Part shown: positions 51,319 through 59,627 of the stretch, one piece after another | How the letters are laid out: the number at the start of each line of letters is the position of its first letter | How positions within the stretch are numbered: position 1 is the stretch's first letter | DNA from: Acidobacteriota bacterium | GTDB taxonomy: Bacteria > Acidobacteriota > Terriglobia > Bryobacterales > Bryobacteraceae | Direction: 5' to 3' | Assembly (NCBI GenBank): GCA_025352795.1 | Contig: JANXSF010000050.1 | Span: 1 to 64,000 of the forward strand | Length of the DNA stretch: 64,000 nt | Position numbers and translations under genes: made by a program | Notes under the pieces: generated by a model | What the model was told of the DNA's origin: nothing | Seen by the model: only the letters and a program-made list of their open reading frames with translations | Databases searched by the model: none

Positions 51319-53084
51319 CGGAACTCCATGTGATAGGGCAACATTCCCAATATGTGGCCGTCCAGCAAGAGACGCGGTGAGAATCCAAGTTCCGATTCCA
51401 TCTGCTTCTCAAAGGGAATCACTATCCTAGTTGTTTCACCATTAGCCAACATCCACATCCGCGTTGTGGCTTGCGACGTCTTGGCAAACAACTGCTCAAA
51501 CAAGGTCTTCTTCGGTGGAAAGAGCATTAGAGCCACCTTTTCGTTAGGTCCGATCTTGGCCTTTTCCTTGATTAGTTCCAGGCTCCGATCAAGCCCACCC
51601 AACTCATCGACCAAGCCTCGCGATTTCGCCTGGCTTCCCAGCCACGCTCGCCCTTGTGCCAAATCTTCAATCACCTTCACATCCTTTTTTCTGGCCGAAG
51701 CCACATGGCCCAAGAATGTCTGGTAGATTTCATCTATCCCTTCTTTCAACTTCTTACGACCATCCGGTCCAAGAGCCGTGTATTCGCTATCGATCGCCGC
51801 ATTTTTCCCGCGAATCAACGTATCTTTCGTGACGCCAATTTTGTCGTACAATCCCCGCAAATTCACCTTGCCAAAGATCACGCCAATGGAACCAGTAATC
51901 GTCCCGGGGTAGGCCAACACGGGGTCGCCAGTCATGGAGATGTAGTAACCGCCGGATGCGGCCACGTCGCTCATGGAAATGACCATCGGCTTCTTCTGGC
52001 TAAGCAGTTTCATTTCGCGTAAGATCTCATCGGAAGCAATGGCATCGCCGCCTGGGGAATCCACACGAAGGATAACGCCTTTGATCGAACTATCGTCGCG
52101 AATCTGGCGGATCTGCTTCATCATGGAAGTGGAAGTGATTCCGCTTTCTTCACCCAATGCCGATGCGGGCGATGAGCCTCTGGTAATTGCGCCGTCCCCC
52201 ACAAGAATCGCAATTTTGTTTCGCGTGTCTGTGGCGCGATTCGCCTGACTATATTCAGCCATGGAAATTTTCTTTAATTCCGGAACGCCAGCAACCTTTT
52301 TAACTTCGTCGTAGAACTGATCTTCAAACAGCAGGCCATCAATTAAACCTCTTTCAACGGATACTTTCGATAGCAGCGGCCCGTCATCGATCATCGCCCG
52401 CACCTCAGCCTCAGACTTCTTTCTGCTGCCAGCGATGGTGGTCACAATCTGACCATATAAATCGTCCAGAAACGAATTCATGACCTCGCGAGTTTCCGGA
52501 GTCATACTGGTCCGCACAAAGGAATCTAAAGCGTCTTTATATTTGCCGGCGTGCTCCATTTCCATTTGCACGCCTAATTTATCGAGGGTGCCCTTGTAGT
52601 AAGTCAACTCGGCGCGCAATCCCTTGATGTAAAGAACGTCGGTGGGTGTGAAGTAAATTTTGTCGGCAGCAGATGCCAGATAATATTCGCGCAACCCAGG
52701 GTTTCGCAGATAGGCGTAAATCGGTTTGCCTGACTTTTTGAATTTCACAAGATCGGCGCGGATCTCCTGCATCTTCGCCCAACCCATTGCCGTGTTGTGC
52801 GGTTCCAGAATGATCGCCTTGATCTTGCTATCGCTAGACGCCCTGTCCAGACTTCGCCAGATTTCGGTAACCGTGACCGCGTTGCCTTCTTTTTCTAAAA
52901 AAGGAATGGGCATGTCGGTCTGCGGCTTTTCCGGCACATCCCCTTCCAGGCGCATCACCAGCACGGAGCCGTCGGCAACTTTTACTTTGCGATCGCCCAG
53001 GCTGGCAAACACCAGTCCAGCGATGAACACAATCATCCCGGCAAGCACCAAGCCAGTAAGTAAGCCAATCAAGAATTTTTTCAT
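51315..53084 (-). CDS. sppA: Signal peptide peptidase SppA, long type
   Basis: 589 residues, the tandem-domain 67K form. A membrane anchor is at residues 4-28 (FLIGLLTGLVLAGMIVFIAG). The N-terminal domain carries the catalytic Lys in EHAGKYKDALD near 182, and the C-terminal domain carries the nucleophile Ser in DVAASGGYY near 375. LRVDSPGGDAIASDEI is typical. It degrades signal peptides left in the membrane after secretion, acting on the periplasmic side. It runs convergent with the sigma factor gene. Confidence 0.95.
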   Translation of the reverse strand: MKKFLIGLLTGLVLAGMIVFIAGLVFASLGDRKVKVADGSVLVMRLEGDVPEKPQTDMPIPFLEKEGNAVTVTEIWRSLDRASSDSKIKAIILEPHNTAMGWAKMQEIRADLVKFKKSGKPIYAYLRNPGLREYYLASAADKIYFTPTDVLYIKGLRAELTYYKGTLDKLGVQMEMEHAGKYKDALDSFVRTSMTPETREVMNSFLDDLYGQIVTTIAGSRKKSEAEVRAMIDDGPLLSKVSVERGLIDGLLFEDQFYDEVKKVAGVPELKKISMAEYSQANRATDTRNKIAILVGDGAITRGSSPASALGEESGITSTSMMKQIRQIRDDSSIKGVILRVDSPGGDAIASDEILREMKLLSQKKPMVISMSDVAASGGYYISMTGDPVLAYPGTITGSIGVIFGKVNLRGLYDKIGVTKDTLIRGKNAAIDSEYTALGPDGRKKLKEGIDEIYQTFLGHVASARKKDVKVIEDLAQGRAWLGSQAKSRGLVDELGGLDRSLELIKEKAKIGPNEKVALMLFPPKKTLFEQLFAKTSQATTRMWMLANGETTRIVIPFEKQMESELGFSPRLLLDGHILGMLPYHMEFR

Positions 53085-53085
53085 T

Positions 53086-53979
53086 TCACTCCCCGTTAAG
53101 GATTAAATCGAATCGACTGCTGACATCTTTTAGGTAAGCAGCTTCCCCGTCTCCGCCCAGTTCCACTGTGGCAAAGCCAGAATAACCAATATCTTTTAGC
53201 GCCGTATGAATGGCTTTCCAATCGATTTCGCCATCCCGCAGATTCACCCAGTCGGCTACATTCTTTTTCAAATTCGCATCGCGACGAAAGGTAAAGTCCT
53301 TCAAGTGCAATCGTACAATTCGTTTGCCCAGGGTGCGAATCCAGTCTTGCGGATAACCGTAGAGAACCACATTGCCGACATCGAAATAGGCGCGGACCCA
53401 GGGCGATTGGAAATCGTCGATATAGCGCGCAAACTCAAGCGGGGAGAGCAGAAACTTGTTCCAAACTTCTTCCACCGCAATGATCACCTTTAACTTTTCG
53501 GCCATCGGAATCATTTTACGAATCTCGGTTTGCGAACGCTGCCAGGCATCGGCGTAGCTGGTTTGAGCGTTCACCACGGCTGGAACAAGAAGCACTGTTT
53601 CCGCACCCCACATGGACGCTTGCTCCATACTTGTCGTCATCCCCTGCACGCTTTTGTCGACAACGGATCGATCCGCCGAAGACAACGGATATTGCCAGTG
53701 ACTCATGTTCATTACGGAATGAATGCGCACGCCCGTTTGTTCAGAGGCTTTGCGGATCTCGGCAGCCTCTTCTACTGTTTTCGCAGTACCCGCCTCAATG
53801 GCGTCAAAGCCTGTATCTTTGGCCAGTTGAAAACGGTCCTTAAAGGTCGACTTGGGACTGAGCATACTGAGCAACACTCCCTTTTTGATGGGAAGACGTG
53901 TTGCGCCAAAAGACAGCGTGGGAACTGCTGCCAATGCGCTCATAACAAGCAGGTCCCGGCGATTCATCAGATGTTTCAT
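53086..53979 (-). CDS. Sugar phosphate isomerase/epimerase-type TIM barrel, exported
   Basis: 297 residues with a Tat-like signal (MNRRDLLVMSALAAVPTLSF). The xylose-isomerase-like TIM barrel has DTGFDAIEAGTAKTVEEAAE near residue 50, VIIAVEEVWNKFLLSPLEFA near 165, VRAYFDVGNVVLYGYPQDWI near 190 and VRLHLKDFTFRRDA near 220, giving the metal-binding Glu, Asp and His of this fold. ATG 53977-53979 is used; Met 53967 is an alternative. The enzyme probably isomerises a sugar or keto acid outside the cytoplasm. Substrate unknown. Confidence 0.87.
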   Translation of the reverse strand: MKHLMNRRDLLVMSALAAVPTLSFGATRLPIKKGVLLSMLSPKSTFKDRFQLAKDTGFDAIEAGTAKTVEEAAEIRKASEQTGVRIHSVMNMSHWQYPLSSADRSVVDKSVQGMTTSMEQASMWGAETVLLVPAVVNAQTSYADAWQRSQTEIRKMIPMAEKLKVIIAVEEVWNKFLLSPLEFARYIDDFQSPWVRAYFDVGNVVLYGYPQDWIRTLGKRIVRLHLKDFTFRRDANLKKNVADWVNLRDGEIDWKAIHTALKDIGYSGFATVELGGDGEAAYLKDVSSRFDLILNGE

Positions 53980-54111
53980 AGGAATGTTATCTCGTCTGCC
54001 AACGATGATAGCGCAGGAAAGGCAAATGAGGTCTTTGCCTTAGGAAGTCGGATAGAAAACTTGTGGTCGCGGATAAAACTGAAGATGGTCAGGGACAAGA
54101 CACTTAGCAAA

Positions 54112-54167
54112 CGAAAAAACGCCGGAAAAGCGTTTGAGCGGCTGGTAGGCCACGCTTTTCCGGCGTT
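54112..54167 (-). terminator. Rho-independent terminator after the response regulator
   Basis: Perfect 16-base arms, AACGCCGGAAAAGCGT (54118-54133) and ACGCTTTTCCGGCGTT (54152-54167), with an 18-base loop. On the minus strand a T-run follows (plus-strand A at 54114-54119). It ends the transcript of the response regulator, whose stop is 81 bases upstream on that strand. Confidence 0.85.
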
Positions 54168-54247
54168 GGATTTGGAGAATACTATTTCCTGATTCAAGGC
54201 ACCGCTTGGTACAGGGCTTGGGTGGCCCTTGCACTAGCAGCAAATAC

Positions 54248-54913
54248 TTAAACCAGATTCGGTATCTTGATAATTTTCTTTTGAATTGCGTATTGCACAA
54301 GCTGTGCTTTGTTATGAATATCCAGCTTGCGCATTAGGTTGAATTTGTGCGCCTCCACGGTCTTCACGCTAAGGTTAAGATCGCAGGCAATTTCTTTCAC
54401 CGAGTTACCCTCCGCAAGCATCTTCAGCACTTCACGTTCGCGAGCAGTGAGAGTGGCAAAGCGCGGCAAGCGGTTGGCGGACTTGATGCGTGAGCGGAAA
54501 TCGTCGACCAATTGAGACAGCATCCGCGGGCTCAGGTAGCTGCCACCACGGCAGACATCCCGAACTGCGGCGACCAGTTGTTGTGAAGGACTATCCTTCA
54601 AAACGTATCCAGCAGCCCCGACTTCCATTCCTTCCACTAGATAATCTTCATCGTCATACATCGTGAGGAAGAGAATTTTTGTTTCAGGACGGTTTTTCTT
54701 AATCTGCCGGGTTGCTTCAAAACTGGACAGTCCAGGCATGTGAATGTCCATCAACACCACGTCCGGACGGATCTCATTGGCCCTTTCGACGGCTTCCCCA
54801 CCATTGGAAGCTTCCCCAATCACTTCCATGTCGGCTTCCGCTGAGAGTAGAGTACGGATGCCCTGTCTGAACAAGGTGTGGTCATCCGCTAACATTAATC
54901 TTATTTTGGCCAT
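54248..54913 (-). CDS. NarL/LuxR-family response regulator
   Basis: 221 residues. Receiver domain with acidic pocket DDHTLF, phosphorylation site VVLMDIHMPG (Asp near residue 55), and Lys in YVLKDSPS near 108. The C-terminal LuxR-type helix-turn-helix is ATLTAREREVLKMLAEGNSV KEIACDLNLSVKTVEAHKFN. It should be phosphorylated by the histidine kinase at 55152-56867, whose gene ends 238 bases upstream on the same strand. Targets are unknown. Confidence 0.95.
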   Translation of the reverse strand: MAKIRLMLADDHTLFRQGIRTLLSAEADMEVIGEASNGGEAVERANEIRPDVVLMDIHMPGLSSFEATRQIKKNRPETKILFLTMYDDEDYLVEGMEVGAAGYVLKDSPSQQLVAAVRDVCRGGSYLSPRMLSQLVDDFRSRIKSANRLPRFATLTAREREVLKMLAEGNSVKEIACDLNLSVKTVEAHKFNLMRKLDIHNKAQLVQYAIQKKIIKIPNLV

Positions 54914-55151
54914 TCGTTTTTCCGATTGAGCTTAATCCCAACTTCCTGTTTGACCAGGTTGCAAAGACTAGCACCGATTGTTTGAAAACTCATTTGAGGC
55001 AGAGTTTCCAGCATCAAGATTTCTCAATGCCGCCTTTTGTCCCTTGTGGCTTGCCGCCACCCAAACCCATTCCAAGACTTCTTGGATCGACCCTGGCATA
55101 AGCAGACATCTTGTCTACCCGCTTCTACATGAATAGCGCGCACCCCGCGCT

Positions 55152-56867
55152 TCAAGCAGCAACTGCCTCTCTAGGAATCGGTAACTGGATCCATATCTTT
55201 GTGCCCTGTTTGGTGGCTCTTACTTGCGATGAGCGTTCTCCTCGCATAACGCGAGCTCCTCGAGCCGCTTTCGCTTTCCGACCGCCACTCTTCGCCGGGC
55301 AACTGACTACTTCACACTTTCCGCCGAGCAGCACCACTCGTTCCCTCATCCCCTGAAGCCCAAACGACTCCAATTTGGTGGCAGCTTGCTTAACGTCAAA
55401 GCCGACGCCGTTATCTTCGACTATCAACCTTAGTAAACCATCGGATGTTCCTACGGAAATGTTTACGCTGGTGGCAAAAGAATGCTTAGAGATGTTATTG
55501 AAACACTCCTGTACCAACCGGTAGACAACCACCTCAGTATTCTTTGGAATCGCACTCAGATTTCCTATTTGCAATTTTACTTTCACTGGGTACCATTGCT
55601 TAAACCGCATCACCAGTTGACGCAGTGCCGCGCCTAGTCCCAATTGTTCCAAAGCTGCCGGACTGAGAGCCGCAATCAACCGCCGAACCTCTATGATGGT
55701 GCGTTCGGTAGCCTCACGAGCTTCTTTCACTTTGGCTCGCAATGGATTCAATTCGGGCATGGCGTTTTCAACCATTTCCATCTGCAAGCGCACAAACAAC
55801 ATGGATTGGCCTGCTTCGTCGTGCAATTCACCGGAAATACGACGACGCTCGCGCTCTTCCACTTGCAGCATATGCTCTGCCAGTTGACGAATTTGCTCTT
55901 CACTAGCCCGCAAATCTTCCATCAAACGGGCTTTTTCAGCAGCTTTAAAGCAACGTTCCGCCGCCGCCGCCAATAATTCCTGCTCGCGGGGCAGCCATTG
56001 ATAATCCTTGCGGAAGGCAAACTGGAAAACTCCCGTCAGCCCTTTGTCGTGCAACTTTTCATGAATTAGAGGCATGGACCAAACGGTGGCATATTCGCTC
56101 TTCCATTCAGCTTCATGTGATAAATCGGCGCCTGAGGCACATTGCGGTTCACGCAAGCGATTCCCAAGATCCCTGTTGATTTTTAAGGTTTTCTGATTGA
56201 GCTTCCAGCAATTCGATGATTCGTCAAATGCCAGATAACGCGCTGCATCGGCCCGACAAAACTTGGCCAAAGTTGCCAGAAAACGGTCGAATAACTCCCC
56301 TAAACTTTGCGATTCCACCTCGTCCCGGAATAGCTCGTAAAAGGTGTCTGCTTCCGCTTCTCGTACTTCGTAGTAAGCGTTGTTTAACGCAAGCATTACG
56401 CAAAACTGAAGTTGTTCCCGTACCCAGCGGAAGTTGGCCGCTTCCTTCACGGTTACTTTGGCGAACTCCTCCTCAAGCAGCCCGTCATACTCCGCCAAAG
56501 CTTCCACGATCACGCCAGGCGGCAGATTCAATTTTGCCAGCCGACGTCCACTATAGGTTGCTTGTTCAAAAAAACCGGCCAGATTCCCGTCGTCCAGCCA
56601 AAACCGGACTGCTGAACCCAGAGTGACCGCAGCAAGGGCGACCCGCTGCTGTTGGTCATGTTTTCTGGCGATGAGTTTTCGATCAAATCTTCGACTTAAT
56701 TGGGCGCTACATGGACCTAACAGAGCCCCTAGACGACTCAGGTGCTTACGCATTTGGCCGCCCAAAACATCAGCCGCCTCAGCCAACACCGGCGTGCTAT
56801 TCGCTGGTGCTTGTTTCCCTGCTACGGCTCTAAGGGGCTTGTAGGCTGTTTGCGTTGATCGCGTCAT
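55152..56867 (-). CDS. Sensor histidine kinase, NarX/DegS type (HisKA_3)
   Basis: 571 residues, no membrane helix. Residues about 20-200 are an all-helical region, then a GAF-like sensor segment (DTFYELFRDEVESQSLGELF and following). HisKA_3 dimerisation with phosphoacceptor His is in RRRISGELHDEAGQSM near 345, and the ATPase has VVYRLVQECFNNISKHS (N box), VEDNGVGFD and SFGLQGMRERV. A 30-residue Arg/Ala-rich insertion (GGRKAKAARGARVMRGERSS) lies between the last two strands, before GTKIWIQLPIP. It acts with the NarL-type regulator downstream. Confidence 0.93.
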   Translation of the reverse strand: MTRSTQTAYKPLRAVAGKQAPANSTPVLAEAADVLGGQMRKHLSRLGALLGPCSAQLSRRFDRKLIARKHDQQQRVALAAVTLGSAVRFWLDDGNLAGFFEQATYSGRRLAKLNLPPGVIVEALAEYDGLLEEEFAKVTVKEAANFRWVREQLQFCVMLALNNAYYEVREAEADTFYELFRDEVESQSLGELFDRFLATLAKFCRADAARYLAFDESSNCWKLNQKTLKINRDLGNRLREPQCASGADLSHEAEWKSEYATVWSMPLIHEKLHDKGLTGVFQFAFRKDYQWLPREQELLAAAAERCFKAAEKARLMEDLRASEEQIRQLAEHMLQVEERERRRISGELHDEAGQSMLFVRLQMEMVENAMPELNPLRAKVKEAREATERTIIEVRRLIAALSPAALEQLGLGAALRQLVMRFKQWYPVKVKLQIGNLSAIPKNTEVVVYRLVQECFNNISKHSFATSVNISVGTSDGLLRLIVEDNGVGFDVKQAATKLESFGLQGMRERVVLLGGKCEVVSCPAKSGGRKAKAARGARVMRGERSSQVRATKQGTKIWIQLPIPREAVAA

Positions 56868-56955
56868 CTTACCTATATCGCCCGAAATCTACATAATCTT
56901 TAGAGAAGTTAAGGAAATTTCCAGGGACACTCCAAGCCATTGCCTTGCAACTTAA

Positions 56956-57963
56956 CTAGTAGCCTTTCTGCTTATCCACCACGTTAATCAGTGGCCTTCC
57001 ATCAGCAAAGCGGGCTATGTTAGCCTTCACTGTTCCCAACATTCTTCCACGATCCCGATCAGACCGACCAGCGATATGCGGCGTGATAATGGCGTTGTCG
57101 AATTTCCATAAAGCGTTTCCTGCGGGCAGCGGTTCGGGATCGGTCACGTCCACACCGGCCCCGGCCAACCGCTGGCTATCCAGCGACTTCACCAGGCTCG
57201 GCAAATCGTAAATTCCGCCACGGCTGACGGCAATGAAGTAGGAACCCTTCTTCAATAGTTCAAACTGTTGCGGACCCATCATCTTATGACTTTTTTCGGT
57301 ATGCGGTGCGGAAATGAACACTACGTCGGCTTCAGGCAGGACCTCGTTCAACTGGTCCGGCTTGACCACTTTGCTGATGAAGGGGCTGAACGGGATATCT
57401 TCCGGATCCACGCCGATCACCTTCATTCCATGAGCCCAGGCGCGTACCGAAATCTGGGAGCCGATGCCGCCCACGCCGATCACCACCGCCGTTTTTCCAG
57501 CCAACTCAATCCCTGGGTAGGGTGTCGGATTCCAGGTTTCTGTCTGGCGATTGGCGAAGAATTTCGGCAATCCACGAGCCAGCGCCAGCAGCATGGCCAT
57601 GGCATGATCCGCAATTTCCGGACCCTGCACAATCTGGTTATTCGTTAGGACAATTTCGCTATCGCGCAGGTCGTTGCCACCGGATTTGTGAAGTACTTTT
57701 TCCGCGCCAGCGCTGGTGATTTGCACCCACTTCAGCTTCTTTCCAATGCGCACCTGCTCTGGAGTAATCTCACCGACGTATGCATCGGCGTCAACCAGTT
57801 CTTTGTCAATCATCGCTTTGGGCACATTGACGATGCGCACTTTCGATGAGGCCGATTGCCAATCCTGAATCACTTCAGGGGTTTGTCCACTGGTGACGAT
57901 CTTTAGAGTTTGGGCGTTCAATGCCAGGGCGCTGAGGGTTGCTAAGGTAAGCAGTCGTTTCAT
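56956..57963 (-). CDS. D-2-hydroxyacid dehydrogenase with signal peptide
   Basis: 335 residues. The catalytic domain is the D-isomer specific 2-hydroxyacid dehydrogenase fold: Rossmann VVIGVGGIGSQISVRAWAHG near residue 165, DVVFISAPHTEKSHKMM near 220, SRGGIYDLPSLVKSL with the active-site Arg near 250, and ITPHIAGRSDRDRGR with the His near 300. The first 19 residues MKRLLTLATLSALALNAQT form a Sec signal peptide with a plausible cleavage site. Export of an NAD-dependent dehydrogenase is unusual. Substrate unknown. Confidence 0.92.
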   Translation of the reverse strand: MKRLLTLATLSALALNAQTLKIVTSGQTPEVIQDWQSASSKVRIVNVPKAMIDKELVDADAYVGEITPEQVRIGKKLKWVQITSAGAEKVLHKSGGNDLRDSEIVLTNNQIVQGPEIADHAMAMLLALARGLPKFFANRQTETWNPTPYPGIELAGKTAVVIGVGGIGSQISVRAWAHGMKVIGVDPEDIPFSPFISKVVKPDQLNEVLPEADVVFISAPHTEKSHKMMGPQQFELLKKGSYFIAVSRGGIYDLPSLVKSLDSQRLAGAGVDVTDPEPLPAGNALWKFDNAIITPHIAGRSDRDRGRMLGTVKANIARFADGRPLINVVDKQKGY

Positions 57964-58091
57964 TTGATTCTCCTGTCCAAGTGCCTGATTCTATCGCAGC
58001 AGGCCGGGGGTTCGCTAATGTATTTAAACTAGGCTATTTAAGCCAAGACTGGGGCTATCTTCTTACAACCGGAACCCGCATACTAGTGATT

Positions 58092-58442
58092 ATGCGGCCA
58101 CCCATTCCTTCCACGATTCAGACCGCAATGAAATTGATGACCTTCAATTCCAAAGAAAATGAAAAGGAGGCCGTTATCAGTACCGAACCGCCTGTAGATA
58201 TAAAAGCTGAGCAGCAAAAGCGCACTGCCGTGCTGGAATTGCTTTACACCAAGATGATTCGTCAACCAATTTCCCCAGCTATGAATGCTCGTGAATTGGA
58301 AACTGAATTAGGAATGGAAAAAGCTTCTCTGGACGTCACCGTTTGGTATTTGAAAGAACGTACAATGATTCGCACTGGCGATAATGGCCGCTTTCTGATT
58401 ACTGCCGATGGCATTGATCGATTTGAAAGTCAGCGAAGCTAA
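58092..58442 (+). CDS. Small protein with a likely winged-helix fold
   Basis: 116 residues from ATG 58092. The second half (RTAVLELLYTKMIRQPISPA MNARELETELGMEKASLDVT VWYLKERTMIRTGDNGRFLI) has the helix-helix-helix-wing pattern of a winged helix-turn-helix, with a two-strand wing at TMIRTGDNGRFLIT. The N-terminal 45 residues are polar and probably flexible. It may regulate transcription or bind a partner. The start at Met 58128 is an alternative. It converges with the ankyrin gene with four bases of overlap. Confidence 0.62.
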   Translation: MRPPIPSTIQTAMKLMTFNSKENEKEAVISTEPPVDIKAEQQKRTAVLELLYTKMIRQPISPAMNARELETELGMEKASLDVTVWYLKERTMIRTGDNGRFLITADGIDRFESQRS

Positions 58443-59623
58443 AGTAACCCAACCACCGCAACATGACCGTTCTCCCTAGCCAAATCAATGGCTCGTTTCC
58501 CGGCGCGATTGACCACACCCTTATCTGCGCCCTTCTTTAGAAGGAATTGAACAATTTCTAAGCGACCCCACGATGCCGCATTTCCTAGCGCCGTATTCCC
58601 CGATTCCTTATCGACGGAGTTCAAATCTGCCCCACGTTGCAACAGCAGTTCCACCATTGCCTTTTGTCCGCCTAGCGCTGCATCGTGCAGCGGGGTAGCC
58701 CCGGCGGCATTTCGAAGATCCACCTGGGCACCCTTGCGCAATAGCAACTCCACCAACTCCAGATGACCCTTCAACGCGGCATCGTGTACTAACGTGGAAC
58801 CCAACTGCGTCCTGGAATCGGCTTTTGCGCCATGATCCAACAATAGCTCCACCATTTCTGTTCGACCCTCCAACACCAACTCCTCCAACCGCGCCTGATC
58901 CACCACAACGCCTGCCCTATCCAACAAAATGGTAGCCGTAGCCGGTTGCCGATAGCGCAGTGCTTCGTCCAGTGGAGTGGCGCCGTCCCTTGATTTTTGA
59001 CCGGCAGCAGCTCCACGATTCAGCAACAATTTCAACACTTCCGGATGCCCCCTTCGCGCTGCAATGTGCGTCAGAAAGTCCCCAGACTTGGCATTCCCTA
59101 CGACGGCATTGGCTTTGTGGTCCAGCAACAGCCGCACCAGTTCCGTCTGGCCTTTCCAGACGGCTTCTTCAAGAGCGGTCGCCCCAACCACATCGCGATC
59201 ATTCACATCAGCACCTTTGCTTAGCAAATAGCGAGCCATTTCTACATAGCCGCGGTTCGCTGCCAGATGCAGCACTGTGGAACCGGGCCCATAGCGCAGC
59301 CGGATATCGGCACCACGGGCCACCAGCAACTCCACAATCTCCAGACGATTCGTAATCACGGCATAGTGCAGCGGGGTTGATCCGCCTTCTTTGTGCCGCG
59401 CATTCACATTGGCACCCTTGCTCAAAAGCAGTTCAACCACATTGCGATAGCCGCCCCATGCCGCATCGTGCAACGGCGTGCCGCCCAAGCCATCGCGACT
59501 ATTCGGATCAGCACCCTTGGCCAATAAAGCGGCCACCGCATCGGCATCCCCGGCCCGTGCGGCAACATGCAGCTCACCGGCAAATGTAGCGGTAACGAAG
59601 AGGACAATCCAAAGCAGCCGCAT
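58439..59623 (-). CDS. Secreted ankyrin-repeat protein
   Basis: 394 residues from ATG 59621-59623, chosen because it gives a signal peptide (MRLLWIVLFVTATFAGE). About eleven ankyrin repeats of 33 residues fill the protein: GLGGTPLHDAAWGGYRNVVE LLLSKGANVNAR, GSTPLHYAVITNRLEIVELL, GSTVLHLAANRGYVEMARYL, GATALEEAVWKGQTELVRLL, through GNTALGNAASWGRLEIVQFL. Ankyrin arrays mediate protein binding, here presumably in the periplasm. It follows the D-aminoacylase gene by four bases, so they are one operon. Confidence 0.9.
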   Translation of the reverse strand: MRLLWIVLFVTATFAGELHVAARAGDADAVAALLAKGADPNSRDGLGGTPLHDAAWGGYRNVVELLLSKGANVNARHKEGGSTPLHYAVITNRLEIVELLVARGADIRLRYGPGSTVLHLAANRGYVEMARYLLSKGADVNDRDVVGATALEEAVWKGQTELVRLLLDHKANAVVGNAKSGDFLTHIAARRGHPEVLKLLLNRGAAAGQKSRDGATPLDEALRYRQPATATILLDRAGVVVDQARLEELVLEGRTEMVELLLDHGAKADSRTQLGSTLVHDAALKGHLELVELLLRKGAQVDLRNAAGATPLHDAALGGQKAMVELLLQRGADLNSVDKESGNTALGNAASWGRLEIVQFLLKKGADKGVVNRAGKRAIDLARENGHVAVVGLL

Positions 59624-59627
59624 GAAG

